Assembly (NCBI GenBank): GCA_015501055.1
Contig: JADNYV010000002.1
Span: 620,001-684,000, forward strand
Length of the DNA stretch: 64,000 nt
DNA from: Mucidula mucida
Lineage: Eukaryota; Basidiomycota; Agaricomycetes; Agaricales; Physalacriaceae
Direction: 5' to 3'
Shown here: positions 11,940 to 24,077 of the stretch, in pieces
How positions within the stretch are numbered: position 1 is the stretch's first letter
Layout: every line of letters starts with the position of its first letter
Program-made: the position numbers and the translations under genes
Notes under the pieces: generated by a model
Told to the model about the DNA's origin: nothing
Databases searched by the model: none
Seen by the model: the letters and a program-made list of their open reading frames with translations, nothing else

Positions 11940-13829
11940 TTACGCAAACAGTTTGTCGTACTTCTTAAGACACGAATAACCCTCGTAATCTTGTCCAAAG
12001 TATGAGGTCGGCAGATAGAAAGATTTGTGATAGCACATACCGAAGTTTTGTTTGCTGTCGCACCAACACTTTCCTTTCTTGTGAGCGTCTCCTTGTGGAC
12101 AGTGCTGGAACGGCTCGTGTCTGTAGCCTAAGAACAAAGTCAGATCACAGCTTCGAACGGCTTCCCTTAAGACCCACCAATGTCGTTGAAGAAATGCTGC
12201 AGGGGGGTGTCAAGAACAGGCATGCACATTTAAGACTAGGAACTTACGATCTGATCCTTCTTGGCGAACAGAGCTGCACCGATACTATGAACTGGCGCGT
12301 CACCCCATCGCTATAGCGCACGTTAGTGTCCCGAAGCTCAAAATTGCAAGTCGATCTAACCTCATAGTAGAAACCGCCCTTCTCATCTAAGAAGTCAAAG
12401 AACTTGGAATACGCTTCTCCTCGCCACAAGTCCAAGTCCCCGATTTCAAAGTTACTCCAGACTGGGAACTATTCATCATACTAGTCTGCGTAGTAAACCA
12501 AAAGACTTACAGTGGCATCGATTGTAAGTTAATCCGCCATCGTCCGAGAGGAAGTCCATGGCATTGTCGTTGACCACAAGGCCAGGGTGAGTCTCCATGA
12601 ATTCTGCGATATGATTGAGCGAAATTTCCAGACATGAATCGGTTCACGACCAACCTCGAACAGCCTGCCAAAGGGTCGGTATGGTTCGCTCGTATTCGTA
12701 CAACGACACGGTGAAACCTGAGGACCATTGAAGGATAATGTAGCCATCACATGAACATCACGTACCGTAGACCTTCTGTTGGTCCTGCATGATCAAGAAG
12801 GGATCATAGTCGAGATCACAAAAGAACTTGACATCGGGCCTGGGAACAGACACGTAAGTACACGCAGCCAACTTCATCAGAGATCCACGCACTCCACTCT
12901 GGGAGGGACGGTCAGCGTGTGTACTAAGAATATAGCGATATAAATACCTCCAGTAGTATTTGTAGGGCTTCAAAAGCTCATGTCGGTAGAAGAACTGCGA
13001 AGCTATCAATAGCAAGTCTGCAAAGGACCAGAAGGACATACTCCTGAGTTGAATCGGCACATATTGCGATAACTGCGCGATGAGAGGAGTTGGAATGTGT
13101 TGAGTTTCGAAAATAGACCAACTTACGGAACACTGCCTGCAAGAAAAGATGAGCATAGGTGGATGCGCACGACACGCAAGCAACATACCTCCATATATAA
13201 CACTGTTTTTCACCATATCTTCACGAGATGCTGCGGCCTTTTCCTCGTCAATCGAGTCTGGCTGATACCAATGGTCATGCGGGATAAGTCCAAATTCGAC
13301 CTTCGCATCCGTAAGTTCTGATATCCGTCTGCGCGACCATCATTAGTGCCATATTTGATTCGATGGACCCCAACGCACGTCTTGAACTCTGTCGAGAAAG
13401 CTTCCTCGTTTAGAAAGACGTATGGATATTGAAACTTTTTGTTGAAACGGTCTTCCATCTGCTTCATGCTGCTGATTATGCCATTGAGGTCGCTGTTTCG
13501 TGCTGAGGGACATGAGCGAGCGCTTGTCCTCCAGGAGAGTACACACCAAGCATAACAATTGCTGCGGACGCCTTGCGACCTTGTGGCGGTAGTATAGGGT
13601 CGGGAACGTAGTATTCATCTGGTACGGGTGTCTGGTAAGGCGGATGGGCACCACCGAACTGGTTTTTGAGCGAGGAAAGTGATGTTGCTCGGCCATACCC
13701 TTCGTGGGCGAAACTCAGTATATAATGGAGACTGATCTACTGGGAATTAGAACCAAAAGACTACAGCGACGCCATCGAGCTTACCACTATGCCCAGAACA
13801 AGAAACACATACCGCCATGGGGTCATCAT
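11940..13829 (-). CDS. Alpha-1,2-mannosyltransferase, KRE2/MNT1/KTR family (GT15), copy A
   Basis: Golgi type II membrane enzyme adding mannose to O- and N-glycans. The start MMTPWRYVFLVLGIV is a signal anchor. Many small exons encode the GT15 landmarks: VMLARNSDLNG, the hydrophobic FNKKFQYPYVFLNEEAF block, EPDVKFFCDLDYDPF (nucleotide and metal site region), VWSNFEIGDLDLWRG, and RWGDAPVHSIGAALF split by an intron. The cysteine-rich end is GYRHEPFQHCPQGD. The last intron joins ...KQNFD to YEGYSCLKKYDKLFA, then TAA. The order and wording of the motifs match the next gene upstream (copy B). The two are tandem duplicates on the same strand, 220 bp apart. Copy A is tail-to-tail with PIK1. The specific yeast orthologue (KRE2, KTR1 and so on) cannot be assigned. 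Confidence 0.9.
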
Positions 13830-14049
13830 GGTGGGCAATGGTAAAGGCGGATGTAACGAAATCAGAGCGAAATGACGATCAATTCAGTTCTTGCCTATGG
13901 TTAGGGTTTACATCACTGTTGTCAAGGCATTTTCCGTAGCAAGACGCCGCCGAACTGCGCCAGCAAGTCGATTCAAGTCTTCAGTAGTATGGTACAAATA
14001 ATGTATAAGATATGCACTAATGATACAATGAGGATGCGTTGTCCAGCCG

Positions 14050-15843
14050 CTATGCAAAGAGGTTTTCAAACTTTTTAACACAAGAATTTGGAGCGTAGTC
14101 TGCACAGCTTGTCAGTCAAAATCTTCAAAGCCGCGCGGAGACGAGCACAGACCGAAACTATCGTTAGGATCACACGAACACCGGCCTTGTGCCCACTGGT
14201 CACCTTGTGGACAGTGCTGGAAATGTTCGTGTTTGTAGCCTATGTCGCGGAAAAAGTGTATTTGATCTCGTCTTGCGAAGAGTGCGGCAGCTATGCTATG
14301 TACTGGAGCATCTCCCCATCGCTACGAACAATGTTGAGCAACGCACTTGTGGTCTAACTGACAGAGCTTCGTACCTCATAGTAAAAGCCGCCCTTCGCCT
14401 CGAGGAAATCGAAGAAAGCTTGGTAGCGTTCGGACCGCCAAAAGTCCATGTCTGCGATCTCGAAGTTACTCCAGACTGCATGTCACGTCAAACGAGCGAA
14501 GAGTTCCGAGAGATAAACACTCACAATGACATAGGTTATAGGTATCGCCCCCATCGTTCGAGAGGTAATCCATTGCATTCTGGGGATCAACATAGCTTGG
14601 GTTCAATGCGATAAATTCTAGGCAAGTAATGAGTTTATGGTCATCCCTTGATAACCATAGCTATCCTTCCTACCTTTTACCGCGCTCCATAGGGTTGGTA
14701 TGGTGGGCTCCCATTCGAGTAGAGATACCGTGAAACCTGAGAAGAAGATGAGACTCAAAGGTTCCCATTTCGGTCAGTGGTAGACTGACTGTATATCTTT
14801 TCATGCTCCTGCATGTATACGAAAGGATCGTAGGCGATGTCACAGAAGAACTTGACATCCGGTCTGGGACTTCAGTTCTGCAGTTCGGCGCGGCACCTAA
14901 GGAACAACTTACTCGACCCTAAGAAACAATGAGTAAATTCGCGAAATGTTTCCGGTCATGCAGCAACACACACCTCCAGTAGTACCGATATGGCTGGAGA
15001 AGCTCATGACGGAAAAAGAACTGGAAGCATGCTGGTTTAGCTCCACTCTAGACACACGAACCTTGGGGCCACATACCCCCGAGTTGAAACGGCACATATT
15101 CCGATAGCTAGCATCTTCTGTCAGACGCGACCGATTATGGGTGACAACGAATCCTTACGATACACTGCCTGAGACGAATCGACGTGAAAATCAGTAATGG
15201 AGCAATTGACCGCGATAATGCTTACCGGCGTAAATGATGCGCTGAGCCATCATCTTCTGTCTGCCTGCTAGAGCGCGATCTTCATCTATCCAATCAGGCT
15301 GCTGCCAGTGTTCCGTTGGAATGAGACCAAAAGAGATGGGTGCGCGGGTCAGAACGCTGACACGTCTAAATTAATGGCGGATGTGTTAGAACGCGATCAA
15401 GGCGACGGAGAAGGGACGTACTCGATGAATTCTTGCGTAAACGGCTCATCGTTCAGTAAGACCCAAGGATAGTTATAGTGTTTATTGAAGCGGTCCTCGA
15501 CAGACTGCATGCTGGCTGCCACGCCATTGATGTCGCTGTTGCGGGCCAAAAGAACGAAAGTGGCATTGGCGTTGCCGGTGGTGTTGAAGGAATGGTGATG
15601 AGGCGAGTTGGCTATCGAAGGTCCGCCTAGTGCTAGTGATGAGGAGAATCTAGCGGAGGGCTCGTCCTGCGGCGAAGAGTTGTCAAGAAAGGTGGCAAGG
15701 GATGCGACGTGTCCATATCCCTCAAAGGACATGGAGAGAATGTAGTGCATGCTGACCTGTAAACGTTGAGAATAGAACAATACGACCAACGAATGACTTA
15801 CGACCAAAACGAGGACGATGGAAGCAAAACGTCGGGGGGTCAT
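14050..15843 (-). CDS. Alpha-1,2-mannosyltransferase, KRE2/MNT1/KTR family (GT15), copy B
   Basis: Second GT15 enzyme, a paralogue of the gene at 11940-13829. It starts MTPRRFASIVLVLV, aligned with the second Met of copy A. An in-frame upstream ATG at 15855 is also possible. Motifs include TFVLLARNSDINGV, HYNYPWVLLNDEPFTQEF, a PDVKFFCDIAYDPF block, VWSNFEIADMDFWR, RWGDAPVHSI and GYKHEHFQHCPQGDQW. If read straight through, the last coding exon seems to stop in SSPRGFEDFD. Splicing 14100-14152 instead gives DSFDYAPNSCVKKFENLFA, which matches the end of copy A exactly in pattern, so I prefer that end at 14050. A TATA box lies about 80 bases upstream of the start. Expected role is Golgi mannan and glycoprotein chain extension. 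Confidence 0.9.
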
Positions 15844-16495
15844 GATGGGGAGCATTATCGGGCGCGAAGGAAGAACGGGGAGAAGAAGCAAAATGTTGGC
15901 GGACGCCGGACTCCTTGGGTTATATATAGGGACACGCAGTTGAGAACAAAATTTGGAGCCGCCACGCGCAGATAGCCGGAGATCAAAAGTGGAGCAACCT
16001 TGCAACCCTGGCTGAGTACTGGAGAATGAGTACGAAGAAAAGTTAGTCCGGGGGCGGTTTATGAAGCAAGCTCTTTAAGTTGGTATCCAAGGAGGGGAGC
16101 TGCGCCGGGACAAACCTCATTCTTGAGTTGTCAGGTCATCTCGCAGTCGCCGCTGTCGCGCACAAGAACCATAATCAACATTCAAGTCGAACAGACTAGC
16201 GTTACGTGGTCCAAAGAGGACCCGCAAGATGTTCCATTTTTGTTGTACAGAAGGTCCGCATCATCATGCATCAAGGCGCGTTTAGTCGTACACAGACCCT
16301 CGCCAGATAAACACGTCCGGTCGGATTATTCGCCACAAACGCCCCAGATGCGACGCTCTACATTGACCAAGTGGTGTTGTACGCGCCGCCTTGAAGGTTG
16401 GTCAGTCGGTCACGAACCTGAATTTGGTCGTGTTTGGTTAGACTTTAAAGTTTTCTCATATTCAAAGCTCACGCTTGCACTCGCGTCAGACCGCT
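15844..16495. promoter_or_regulatory. Divergent promoter region between mannosyltransferase B and TOM40
   Basis: 652 bases with no recognisable gene. A clear TATA element (tatatata) sits at 15921-15928, oriented for the minus-strand mannosyltransferase, 75-85 bases before its start codon. This argues against the longer in-frame upstream Met at 16005. On the TOM40 side the sequence just before the ATG is pyrimidine-rich, with no TATA. An open plus-strand frame crossing 16123-16701 runs into the first TOM40 exon in another frame and is not coding in my reading. Confidence 0.5.
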
Positions 16496-17751
16496 ATGGC
16501 CTCTACTTCCGTTCCCTCAACAAAAGATGGGCTCGTCGACCCCTACGCTCCGTCGTCGTCGTCGCCGTCAGAGACGCCCAGTGGCCCATTTTCCGTCTTC
16601 CGTCGCCTCTCCAAATGGCGCGCCGACTTGGGCTTACCATATCCTGGCAATGTCGAAAATATGACCAAGGAAGTCAAGGGTATGTCGTTCACGCAGTCTG
16701 ACTATGCATTACTTGACGCGAATTGTACCAGCTACCCATATGCTTGGTGCATTTTTCGATGGAGCCCGCGCCGACTTGACCAAAAGCATGTCTATGAACC
16801 CGCTGTTCCAAGTCACACATTCCTTCCAACTTGGCTCGCAGGTCGCTCCCCCTTCCTACAACTTTGGTGCCGTTTTTGGCAACGAGAATGTTGGCACACT
16901 TCCTCTTTGGCAGGGCACTTTCACTGAGACACGTATCACTCCAGATATTTTTGCAGGGAAATATTGACCACGACGGCAACGTAAACGCGCGTATAAATCA
17001 AGGCTGGTCCCCGCGTAATGTTACAAAAATGCAGGCGCAGGTATGTCTATCCGTTGTCGCGATTGGGAGGTCAACGTAAACTGTCGCAGATATCAGCCAC
17101 ACCCGGGCACAGTTTGCTCCAAGCAGAGCAGGACTACCAAGGGCTAGACTACAACCTCAACTTGAAAGCTCTGAACCCTTGGCCGTCGGACCTGACCGGT
17201 ATCTATGTCGGTAGCTACCTCCAGTCCCTCACCAAAAACCTTGCCGTTGGTACCGAATGCATGTTCCAACATCCCACTCCCGACATCTCCGAGTTTGTGG
17301 CCAGCTATATCGCAAAGCTTACCGCTACCGATAAATCCTGGATCGCCACGGCCAACATTCAGCCTATGGGCGTATTACAAGCGACGTACTGGCACAAGCT
17401 GAGTGAGAAGGTCGACTTTGCTGCAGATCTGTCTATTATGACAGCACCTTCTCGGCGAGACGCCATTGCGACGATTGGTGCCAAATATGACCTACGCATG
17501 TCTTGCTTCCGTGCCCAGCTTGACTCTACGGGCAAGGTATCCGCTCTCCTTGAACAACGGTTCACCCCCACTTTCTCGTTTACACTCTCCGGCGAGATTG
17601 ACCACTTCAAGGTTTGTTCCTTCGCCTTCTTTCAAGTGAAACTCTAACCAATGTAATATAGAATGCTGCAAAAGTTGGATTCGGTGTAGCCATTGAAAGC
17701 ACGTCGTTGACGCAAGAGGAGATGGAGGCGCAGATGCCCATGGCTTCATGA
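16496..17751 (+). CDS. TOM40: Tom40, mitochondrial outer-membrane import channel
   Basis: Beta-barrel pore of the TOM complex, the entry gate for nearly all nuclear-encoded mitochondrial proteins. Five exons (16496-16679, 16732-16889, 16945-17040, 17090-17611, 17662-17751) give 349 residues, a normal Tom40 length. A short polar N-terminus precedes FRRLSKWRADLGLPYPG, the conserved inner helix. The barrel then follows, with HSFQLGSQVAPPSYNFGA, ARINQGWS, a GIYVGSYLQSLT segment and FTLSGEIDHFKNAAKVGFG. The end EEMEAQMPMAS fits fungal homologues. The second intron uses an unusual GTTGGC donor, but no other join keeps the NENIFLQGNIDHDG segment. Neighbours are unrelated in function. Confidence 0.94.
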
Positions 17752-17916
17752 TTTATTTGCTATGTTACAATTAGAAATTCACGACATAATACCTCCGTGT
17801 CACTTATACGCATCCTCACTCATTGCATGGCGTCCAATATGCACGTTACGATGCCCACGAACAATTCCTTCTAGATGTGTGACTGCGCAGAGCGTTCGGC
17901 CCTTGTTCAAACAATC

Positions 17917-18825
17917 ATGTCAACTTCCCTACTTGAACTTAAACACGTCTCCAGTGGCACGCCTGGTGAATTCATTTTTGACGATGTGAACTTGTCTGTG
18001 AATCAAGGTATGATGCGTTCTCTACGGTGATGCACGAGTCAAACGCACTTGCCAAGGCGATGTGATTGTTCTGCAGGGCAGAAGCGGGTCGGGGAAAACA
18101 ACGCTCCTCAAATGTATCGCTCATCTGAATCTGTATGACGGACAGGTCCTATATCGTGACAAGTTAGTCCATCACCTCTAGACGCGTAAATTTCTGATAT
18201 TCTCTCGTGTCAGAACGCCAAAAACATATGGTCCGTTCAACACTCATCGTACCCAGTCTCTTTCTCTGTTAAACGTCCAATCACAGGAATACCCTACTTT
18301 AGAACCAAGGTGTCGTATGTACCTCAACGCCCACCGATTCTTCCAGGATCTCCTCGCGACTTTATCGGAATTCTTTTATCGTTGAAAGTACGCTCAGACG
18401 CCATCGGCCCGACTCTTAGCGTAACACAGAACATCATCGATTTGGGTAGCGCTTGGGGTATCGAAGAATCCTTATGGGATCGCGAGTGGACGACACTGAG
18501 CGGCGGTGAATCGCAACGTATGGCGTTAGCCACGGCTGTTGGGTTGAACACGGCTGAGGTGCTCCTCCTCGACGGTCGGTCCATCTTGCATGCGAGTATA
18601 CTGGGAGGACTAACCTTTCACGGCGTAGAACCGACTTCTGCTTTGGACCAGCGGTCGTCCTCATCAGTGGAACAGACCTTGTTGGATGAGTTGCGTTCGG
18701 AAGAGAGCTCGCTGAAAGTCATTGTATGGATAACACATTCGGAAGAGCAGGCTAGCCGGGTAGGGACACGGTTCATCCGCGTAGAAGGTGGGACTTGTCA
18801 TGAACAGTCCTTGCCACCTGTGTAG
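17917..18825 (+). CDS. Small soluble ABC-type ATPase, single nucleotide-binding domain
   Basis: Stand-alone ABC ATP-binding domain of about 232 residues with no membrane segments. Exons are 17917-18007, 18057-18162, 18214-18230 (17 bases), 18287-18574 and 18629-18825. Motifs are all present: Walker A GRSGSGKTT, Q-loop region YVPQRPPILPG, signature LSGGESQR, Walker B LLLDEPTSALD and the switch His in VIVWITHSEEQ. The Walker B motif appears only after removing a 54-base in-frame intron at 18575-18628. The domain resembles the bacterial FetA/YbbL-type ATPases that work with a separate membrane partner, and single-domain fungal proteins of this kind exist. No permease is encoded next to it, so substrate and partner are unknown. 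The ATG at 17917 opens MSTSLLELKHVSSG, a typical strand-1 start. Confidence 0.85.
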
Positions 18826-18916
18826 CCTGCGAAAACAAGAAGCTAGTCTGATCCTACCACCGTCTGGTATTATTCTTCGCAAAACTATTATGTATCAGGC
18901 TGAAAATCAGCGAATT

Positions 18917-19004
18917 GCTCGCGTAGCTCAGTGGTAGAGCATTGTACTTATGAGGATACACTACGACTATGCAAGGGTCTCCAGTTCAATCCTGGGCGTG
19001 AGCA
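18917..19004 (+). tRNA. tRNA-Ile (anticodon UAU) with intron
   Basis: A full cloverleaf can be drawn. The acceptor stem pairs gctcgcg with cgtgagc, followed by discriminator A. The D-arm is gctc-agtggta-gagc, the anticodon stem ttgta/tgcaa, and the T-arm loop ttcaatc. The loop cttatg places TAT at positions 34-36. A 16-base intron follows position 37, the standard site. The mature length is 72. The internal A-box and B-box (ggttcaatcc-type, here agttcaatcc) are present. A second copy with a different intron lies at 41935-42027 on the other strand. Confidence 0.9.
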
Positions 19005-19203
19005 GCTTTTTGACTTCAAGCAACATGAACTGTGGCGCACAGACACTCAGGAGCAATTGGATGAGCACATACACTGATGCTGTTGACACAACACGTTACC
19101 ACACGGATTGCAAGATTTTAGGTATATACTAGTCTGTTCACCTCAATTTTACAAAGGACTAAGTACTTGATTGGCGCAAGCGATGCCAATGACTCTGAAC
19201 GTC

Positions 19204-21561
19204 CTAAACTTCTGAACCTTTCCCTGGTAATCGAACTTGGTCGGCTGAGACCACTGTTTCGCCAACCATAGTTCCCGAGTTCTTCTGTGCCGACAGTGGT
19301 GCCAAAGTGCCGCTTTCTTCATCGAGAGTGATGACATTTAGAGCAGCATTGACCCTTCGATTAAATGTATTTCCCGCCGTGTCGACATAGCTGAATGTGT
19401 TGCTGTTGGTTCCGTTACCAAAATTTCCACCGGTACGTAACTGGAAGAAACCGTCTACGAAGGTGGCGTTGAAGTCAGTTTGCGGTGTTTATCGAAAGAT
19501 GACATGCCACGAACCGGTGTTCTGCACGTTGTGGATGGTGGTTCCTAGAACAAGTGGATTTGCTTGCAGAACACGGTCGTACGAATGATTCACTGCGCTA
19601 GTCCCTGTGAAAGCTGTGATGAGTAAGGGCTCGCATTCGTTGCGCCACTCACAGTTTGTAAGGTCAGCATTGTCAAACCTGAAATCAATATCGAGAGGGT
19701 ATGAGAAGGTATCCAATACGACTATCTCGTCGTTGTGTTTAGACACAGCATGGCCCATTGCAGTTTGTTGCAATAACTACACGCAAGGCGTGTCAGGCAA
19801 CGAATGGGAGAGAATACTGCGACATACCTGTACCACAGCGTCGTCGCGATAGCTTTGAACATTGGAGAACGTAAGGTTCTGTGTCCACACGACGTGTGTC
19901 ACCTCTCCACTTCCACTTACAACGGTGGACTCGATATGAATGTTTCTGGTCGCGCTGACCGTAATGTCGACGTCGGCACCGGAATCCGAGACGTTACCTG
20001 ATACGCTGCTCTTTGCAAAAGGAGCGACATCATACACAGTGATATTTCCAGTAGTCGGCGCGGAAGAAGAGTCCGTAATAACCTGTAGCAACCCGGATAC
20101 GAACCAATTTTGATCGATGGTGTGGTCTGCTTCTGCTGAAACTACGTCGATTGCAAAATTGTGGGGTTACTGTAAAATGTCCGGACCCGTCAACAACTTG
20201 CTTTGGCTCCACAATCGTCGCTTACCCATCAGCTAAGAGTGGCGCAAAAGGAGTAACATCAATGAAATAAGTAGGTTCGTCCAAGGCTCCATAGGCTGAG
20301 ATAGGTCTTTGACTTCATCAGACGAAATTTTGGGGCAGGTGGAGGTGGGAACATACCGCCAAAGGGAGGGATTGATTCCGCCGGTAAATATGACAGCATA
20401 CGGGAAGGCAGCACCCGCCACTTGACCATCCACTAGTAATCGAAGTTCCCTGAAAGGTCCTTGCGGGAAAGTCGTATCGTCTGGAAGATCAGAAATGAAA
20501 TCGTTTGCCGCGTTAAGGTACTGGGGATTCGTCAGTGGAACTTCACAACGAAATAAGATATGTTAAGATTTACCCAGAATTCCTCTTGACTGTTCCCCGA
20601 AGCAAACAGTTCAGCAAAGATTTTGACGGTGTTCACCGGAAGCGTGACATTGAGCTGAGCAATTGGTGAGTGCCATGTATTGTGACGACAGAACGTGAGA
20701 ATACCGAGAATGCAGGCGGAACTGAAGCGTCGTTTCCTGTATCATTAGCCAATGTAGAGAGGGGGACAATGAGGTCGGCTTTCGGTGCTGGTGGGAATTC
20801 TTCCGTTGACGCATAGTAAGTCGCCTGCAAAATGGCTGGGTGAAGGGGTCTCTAGTGAGGCAACGCGCTGACAAAGTATAGAACCATCTTACTGGAATAC
20901 ACTCCGTCCAAGCCTGTCTGAATTAGATTGTCCAATTGAAGGATGAATGTTCCGGTGGTCTCGAATAGAGGCATGTACTTCGTGACGTCCTTGATGTACG
21001 TCCAAATGATCCCGTCTCCCCGCGTAGGTTCTGGCGTGGACGTGCGCCATACTGCCACGGATGTCGTCAGTGCAGCTATATACAGATTCTGCCGGCTCAC
21101 TTTCGACGTTTTTGAAGGTAAAGATACCCAGGCGATCAAATTGTGTGCCGTTTGACGTGACGGTGAAGTTGAGAGTGATAGCGGACCAAGAGCCAACCGG
21201 TCCACAATCCGTAGGAGGTCTTGATTCGACTTGGTCAGCCCACAAAACACTGTCTCAACGAATAGCACGCACGTCAACTCTACGATTTCAGACCTAGTCG
21301 TTTCGGTTCAGAGATTCATGAAAGGTACTAGACGTAGAGAGTTCGTACATGCCAAACGAGAAAGCAAAGTCGCGTCTTGAAATCCGCCCAATGAGTCGCT
21401 AACAGCGTTGTTACGAAGCAGAAAACACACTGAAGGACTTGTACAGTGCATTCTTGAACTCCAACAGGTACGATGGGCGGCTGGGTGACCTGAAAGTCCT
21501 CGAGGACAGCAGCATATGTGGCAGAAAGCAAGCTCAGCAAAAAGATCTGTACCATGTACAT
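19204..21561 (-). CDS. Secreted peptide N-glycanase A (PNGase A family)
   Basis: Homologue of peptide-N4-(N-acetyl-beta-glucosaminyl)asparagine amidase A, which removes N-glycans from glycopeptides. The start MYMVQIFLLSLLSATYA is a signal peptide. Spliced exons then give AVLEDFQVTQPPIVP, a FTVTSNGTQFDRLGIFTF strand pair, WRTSTPEPTRGDGIIWTYIK with the conserved Arg/Thr, and KDVTKYMPL. The family core GPFRELRLLVDGQVAGAAFP, VIFTGGINPSLWRP, ISAYGALDEPTYFIDVTPF and DHTIDQNWFVSG follows. Several Asn-X-Ser/Thr sites occur. The end GSEV is at 19204. The intron after SLWR runs to an acceptor inside a run that also offers a second AG. The choice giving RPISAYGA fits the family. It may process cell-wall or external glycoproteins. 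It lies in the same 21-kb stretch as OST3 and two mannosyltransferases. Confidence 0.88.
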
Positions 21562-21989
21562 GGTGCAGAAGTAACAGAGGCTTCTCAGATATCCTGATAC
21601 AACTTAGGCAGAGGGGAAAGATCAGCGGAATTTGGTCAATACATGTGGACATGGGAAGATATGGATTATCATAAAAGCTTCCGTATAGGCACAGTCGGTA
21701 ATCAGAAACAACGCTCAAGATGATATTTTGAGATGTGAACCATGAGACTCTGAGCAGTAGAATCTGGTTTAGTTTAGTTTGTGATCAGTGCAAGCGGTGG
21801 GTAGCTGTGGGTTGGTTGATCGGTCGGAATTTCGAAACAACTTTACGTGTTCGTCGATGCCTCCTGACAGCCATCAGCGATACCAGCCATTATTATAATA
21901 GCGCCTTTCATCCAGAGTTCTGACAATCCCAGACAAAACTTGTAAGGAATCTTCATATCATTGACGATGCGTTAATTTTTGACATAGCG
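21562..21989. promoter_or_regulatory. Divergent region between PNGase A and MYND protein
   Basis: 428 bases between two start codons. No open frame of note and no clear TATA are present. It presumably holds both promoters. A short AT-rich patch (tattattataatagc) lies at about 21889-21902 on the MYND side. Confidence 0.4.
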
Positions 21990-23904
21990 ATGCTGAAAGC
22001 TGAGCGCGATGGTCCCCTATTCGTGGCAGCGTTCCAGGCTCCCTTCACCAGGTCCTCCTACAATCGCTTTTATAATCTCTTCACCCAAAACCTGCAACGC
22101 AACGTTGCACCAAAAACGCGTCCCGAACCATCCGACGATGCTCGAGATCCACTCAACGTCGCGTTTCATTCACTGTATGCGTTGTATCACAGTATGGAGC
22201 TTGGCCTACTCTCTTCATTGAATGCCAAAGACGCAAAACAGCTCATTCGTAAATTTCTGGAGCCCATCTCAGCTTGGATGGCATACTGCGTCCACCATAT
22301 AATCGTCCCAGGGCGCGCCTCCGAATTTCAGCATGACTTTCACATTGTCTTGTGGGGATTATCCAAAACTTGTGTGAGGACGCGGAGATATGCGAGCCGT
22401 TCAGCACTCTAAAATCGAATCACGGCTCTTCTGGATTCTTCATACCCGACGTAATCCCCCCACTGATTCGGAGCCATACGACTATGTCCAAGGCAATACT
22501 CGCGCGCAACGTCCTATCGAACTTGTTCAACGCTCTTCGTCACCTGTTGATGCTCAAGTTCAATCTCCAGCAAATTACAGACCCCCTTTGGCGCAAGCGG
22601 TTGTATGATGGTTTACTGGAAGATGTTGCTTCTTTTGTTGCCGCGTACAGGTTTCTCGCGACGCGTGAGCTATATCGTCTCAGATCTGCAAAGACAGTCC
22701 CCACTATGACTCGATGTCTCCGGATACTGTATGACACGTGTACTGTCATCGATATGTTCTACAACGACTACAGTCTGGAGACTGTCAAGCCAGAGTTGCT
22801 TCGACAGGGTCATTATCGATTGATGTGCAATATCATCAGAGGTGTTGCTTCATCCACACACCTCCTCCATCTCGTCGATGGGAAGAAGGGCAAAGAGGCT
22901 GATATGTTGATATCTCTTGCGGGAGACTGTCTTTGGAAGGCGGCGTACACCCTCACAGACCGTATCTTCATGACCTACTCTCTCATGGAGACAGCGTGCA
23001 AGCAGGACGTCATCACTAGTCTCTTCAAGTTCGAAGGTACACTCGCTGTTTCTTGTGCGTCCACCAAAATTCGGGATCAACATGCAGAACTTGTGTCCGG
23101 CATCCTGTCGAAAGCATCCCAGTACCTCATATATTATTCAATACTAAAACACATTGCCAAGACCCAGCATAGAATTGATAAGATGGGCCGCCCGAAGACT
23201 AGCGAGATGTGGACAGCGTTTTTGGATAGGGTTGGAGAACTTGAAGTAGACCGCAAAGAGTACAGGAAGAACCCTCCGACGGTCTGCGAGTGGAAAGGCG
23301 TGAGTACTGTTTTATGCACCAACAACGACGCCTTTGACACAAGTATCTGTTTCCAGTGTACCAACCGCAAACTCCAACCAGCCCGATTGCGATCGTGTTC
23401 TGGATGCGGCTTCAAGTATTTTTACTGCTCTGCAGAATGTCAGAAGAAGCACTGGGATGCAAGCCATAGACGAAGATGCGGCGAGTTTCACAAGCAGATT
23501 GAAGGTACGTGACAATTTGCTAGTTAGTCCAATCCGATGATTGACACCCGGGCCGACCTTTAGACCAGGACGGAACCACCAACGTGATCTCATCCAGAGA
23601 CCGCTCATTCCTAGGCTACGTGGCGAGGTCGGCTATTGCACAATACGCAAATGCCGATCCAAACATGGTGCGGGTCGTTGATTTCACGCAGCAGAAAGTA
23701 GAGAAGAAGCTGCTTCCTGCCATGGCGTATCATGGGGATCTAGGAATGTTCAAACTTGCAGAGATGAGCTCTGCAGCGGAGAACCGCAAGGGTGTGATGG
23801 TACATCTTATAATACCGACACATCGGAACACGTCGCCAGTCTTCATGAGCTACGAAGTCCTTAAATCAACGCCCATGATGTATATACCTAATGACGATTT
23901 ATAG
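21990..23904 (+). CDS. MYND-type zinc-finger protein, function unknown
   Basis: About 600 residues. A long helical N-terminal region without a recognised domain is followed by a MYND finger near the C-terminus (CSGCGFKYFYCSAECQKKHW with final His and Cys). MYND fingers usually bind Pro-rich peptides in regulators and methyltransferase partners; no SET domain is visible here. Two points need care. First, the frame breaks at a run of four G at 22354-22357. One extra base joins HIVLWG to IIQNLCEDAEICEPF, so a base is probably missing. Second, a 57-base in-frame segment at 23300-23356 has a GTGAGT donor and TTTCCAG acceptor. Removing it gives VCEWKGCTNRKL, a better first Cys pair for MYND, so I take it as an intron. 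A last intron spans 23505-23563. Many paralogues of this kind exist in mushrooms. Confidence 0.72.
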
Positions 23905-24077
23905 ACATCGATGTAAGTGCTAATGGCTCCAAGGCGTACGCTAAATCGTGCATGGTGGTAAGTACAGAAGTGACAACGGGTATGGGCATAAGGATCCATG
24001 CCTTGTCGTCCAATAAATTATTGATTAAGAAGTATAGTTCCACTCCATCCATCTGCTAAACAGGATCTCCAGCTACA

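Noticed and set aside
14112..14200. Copy B mannosyltransferase ending in SSPRGFEDFD
   Set aside because: The spliced alternative matches the end of copy A and the family's Cys pattern.
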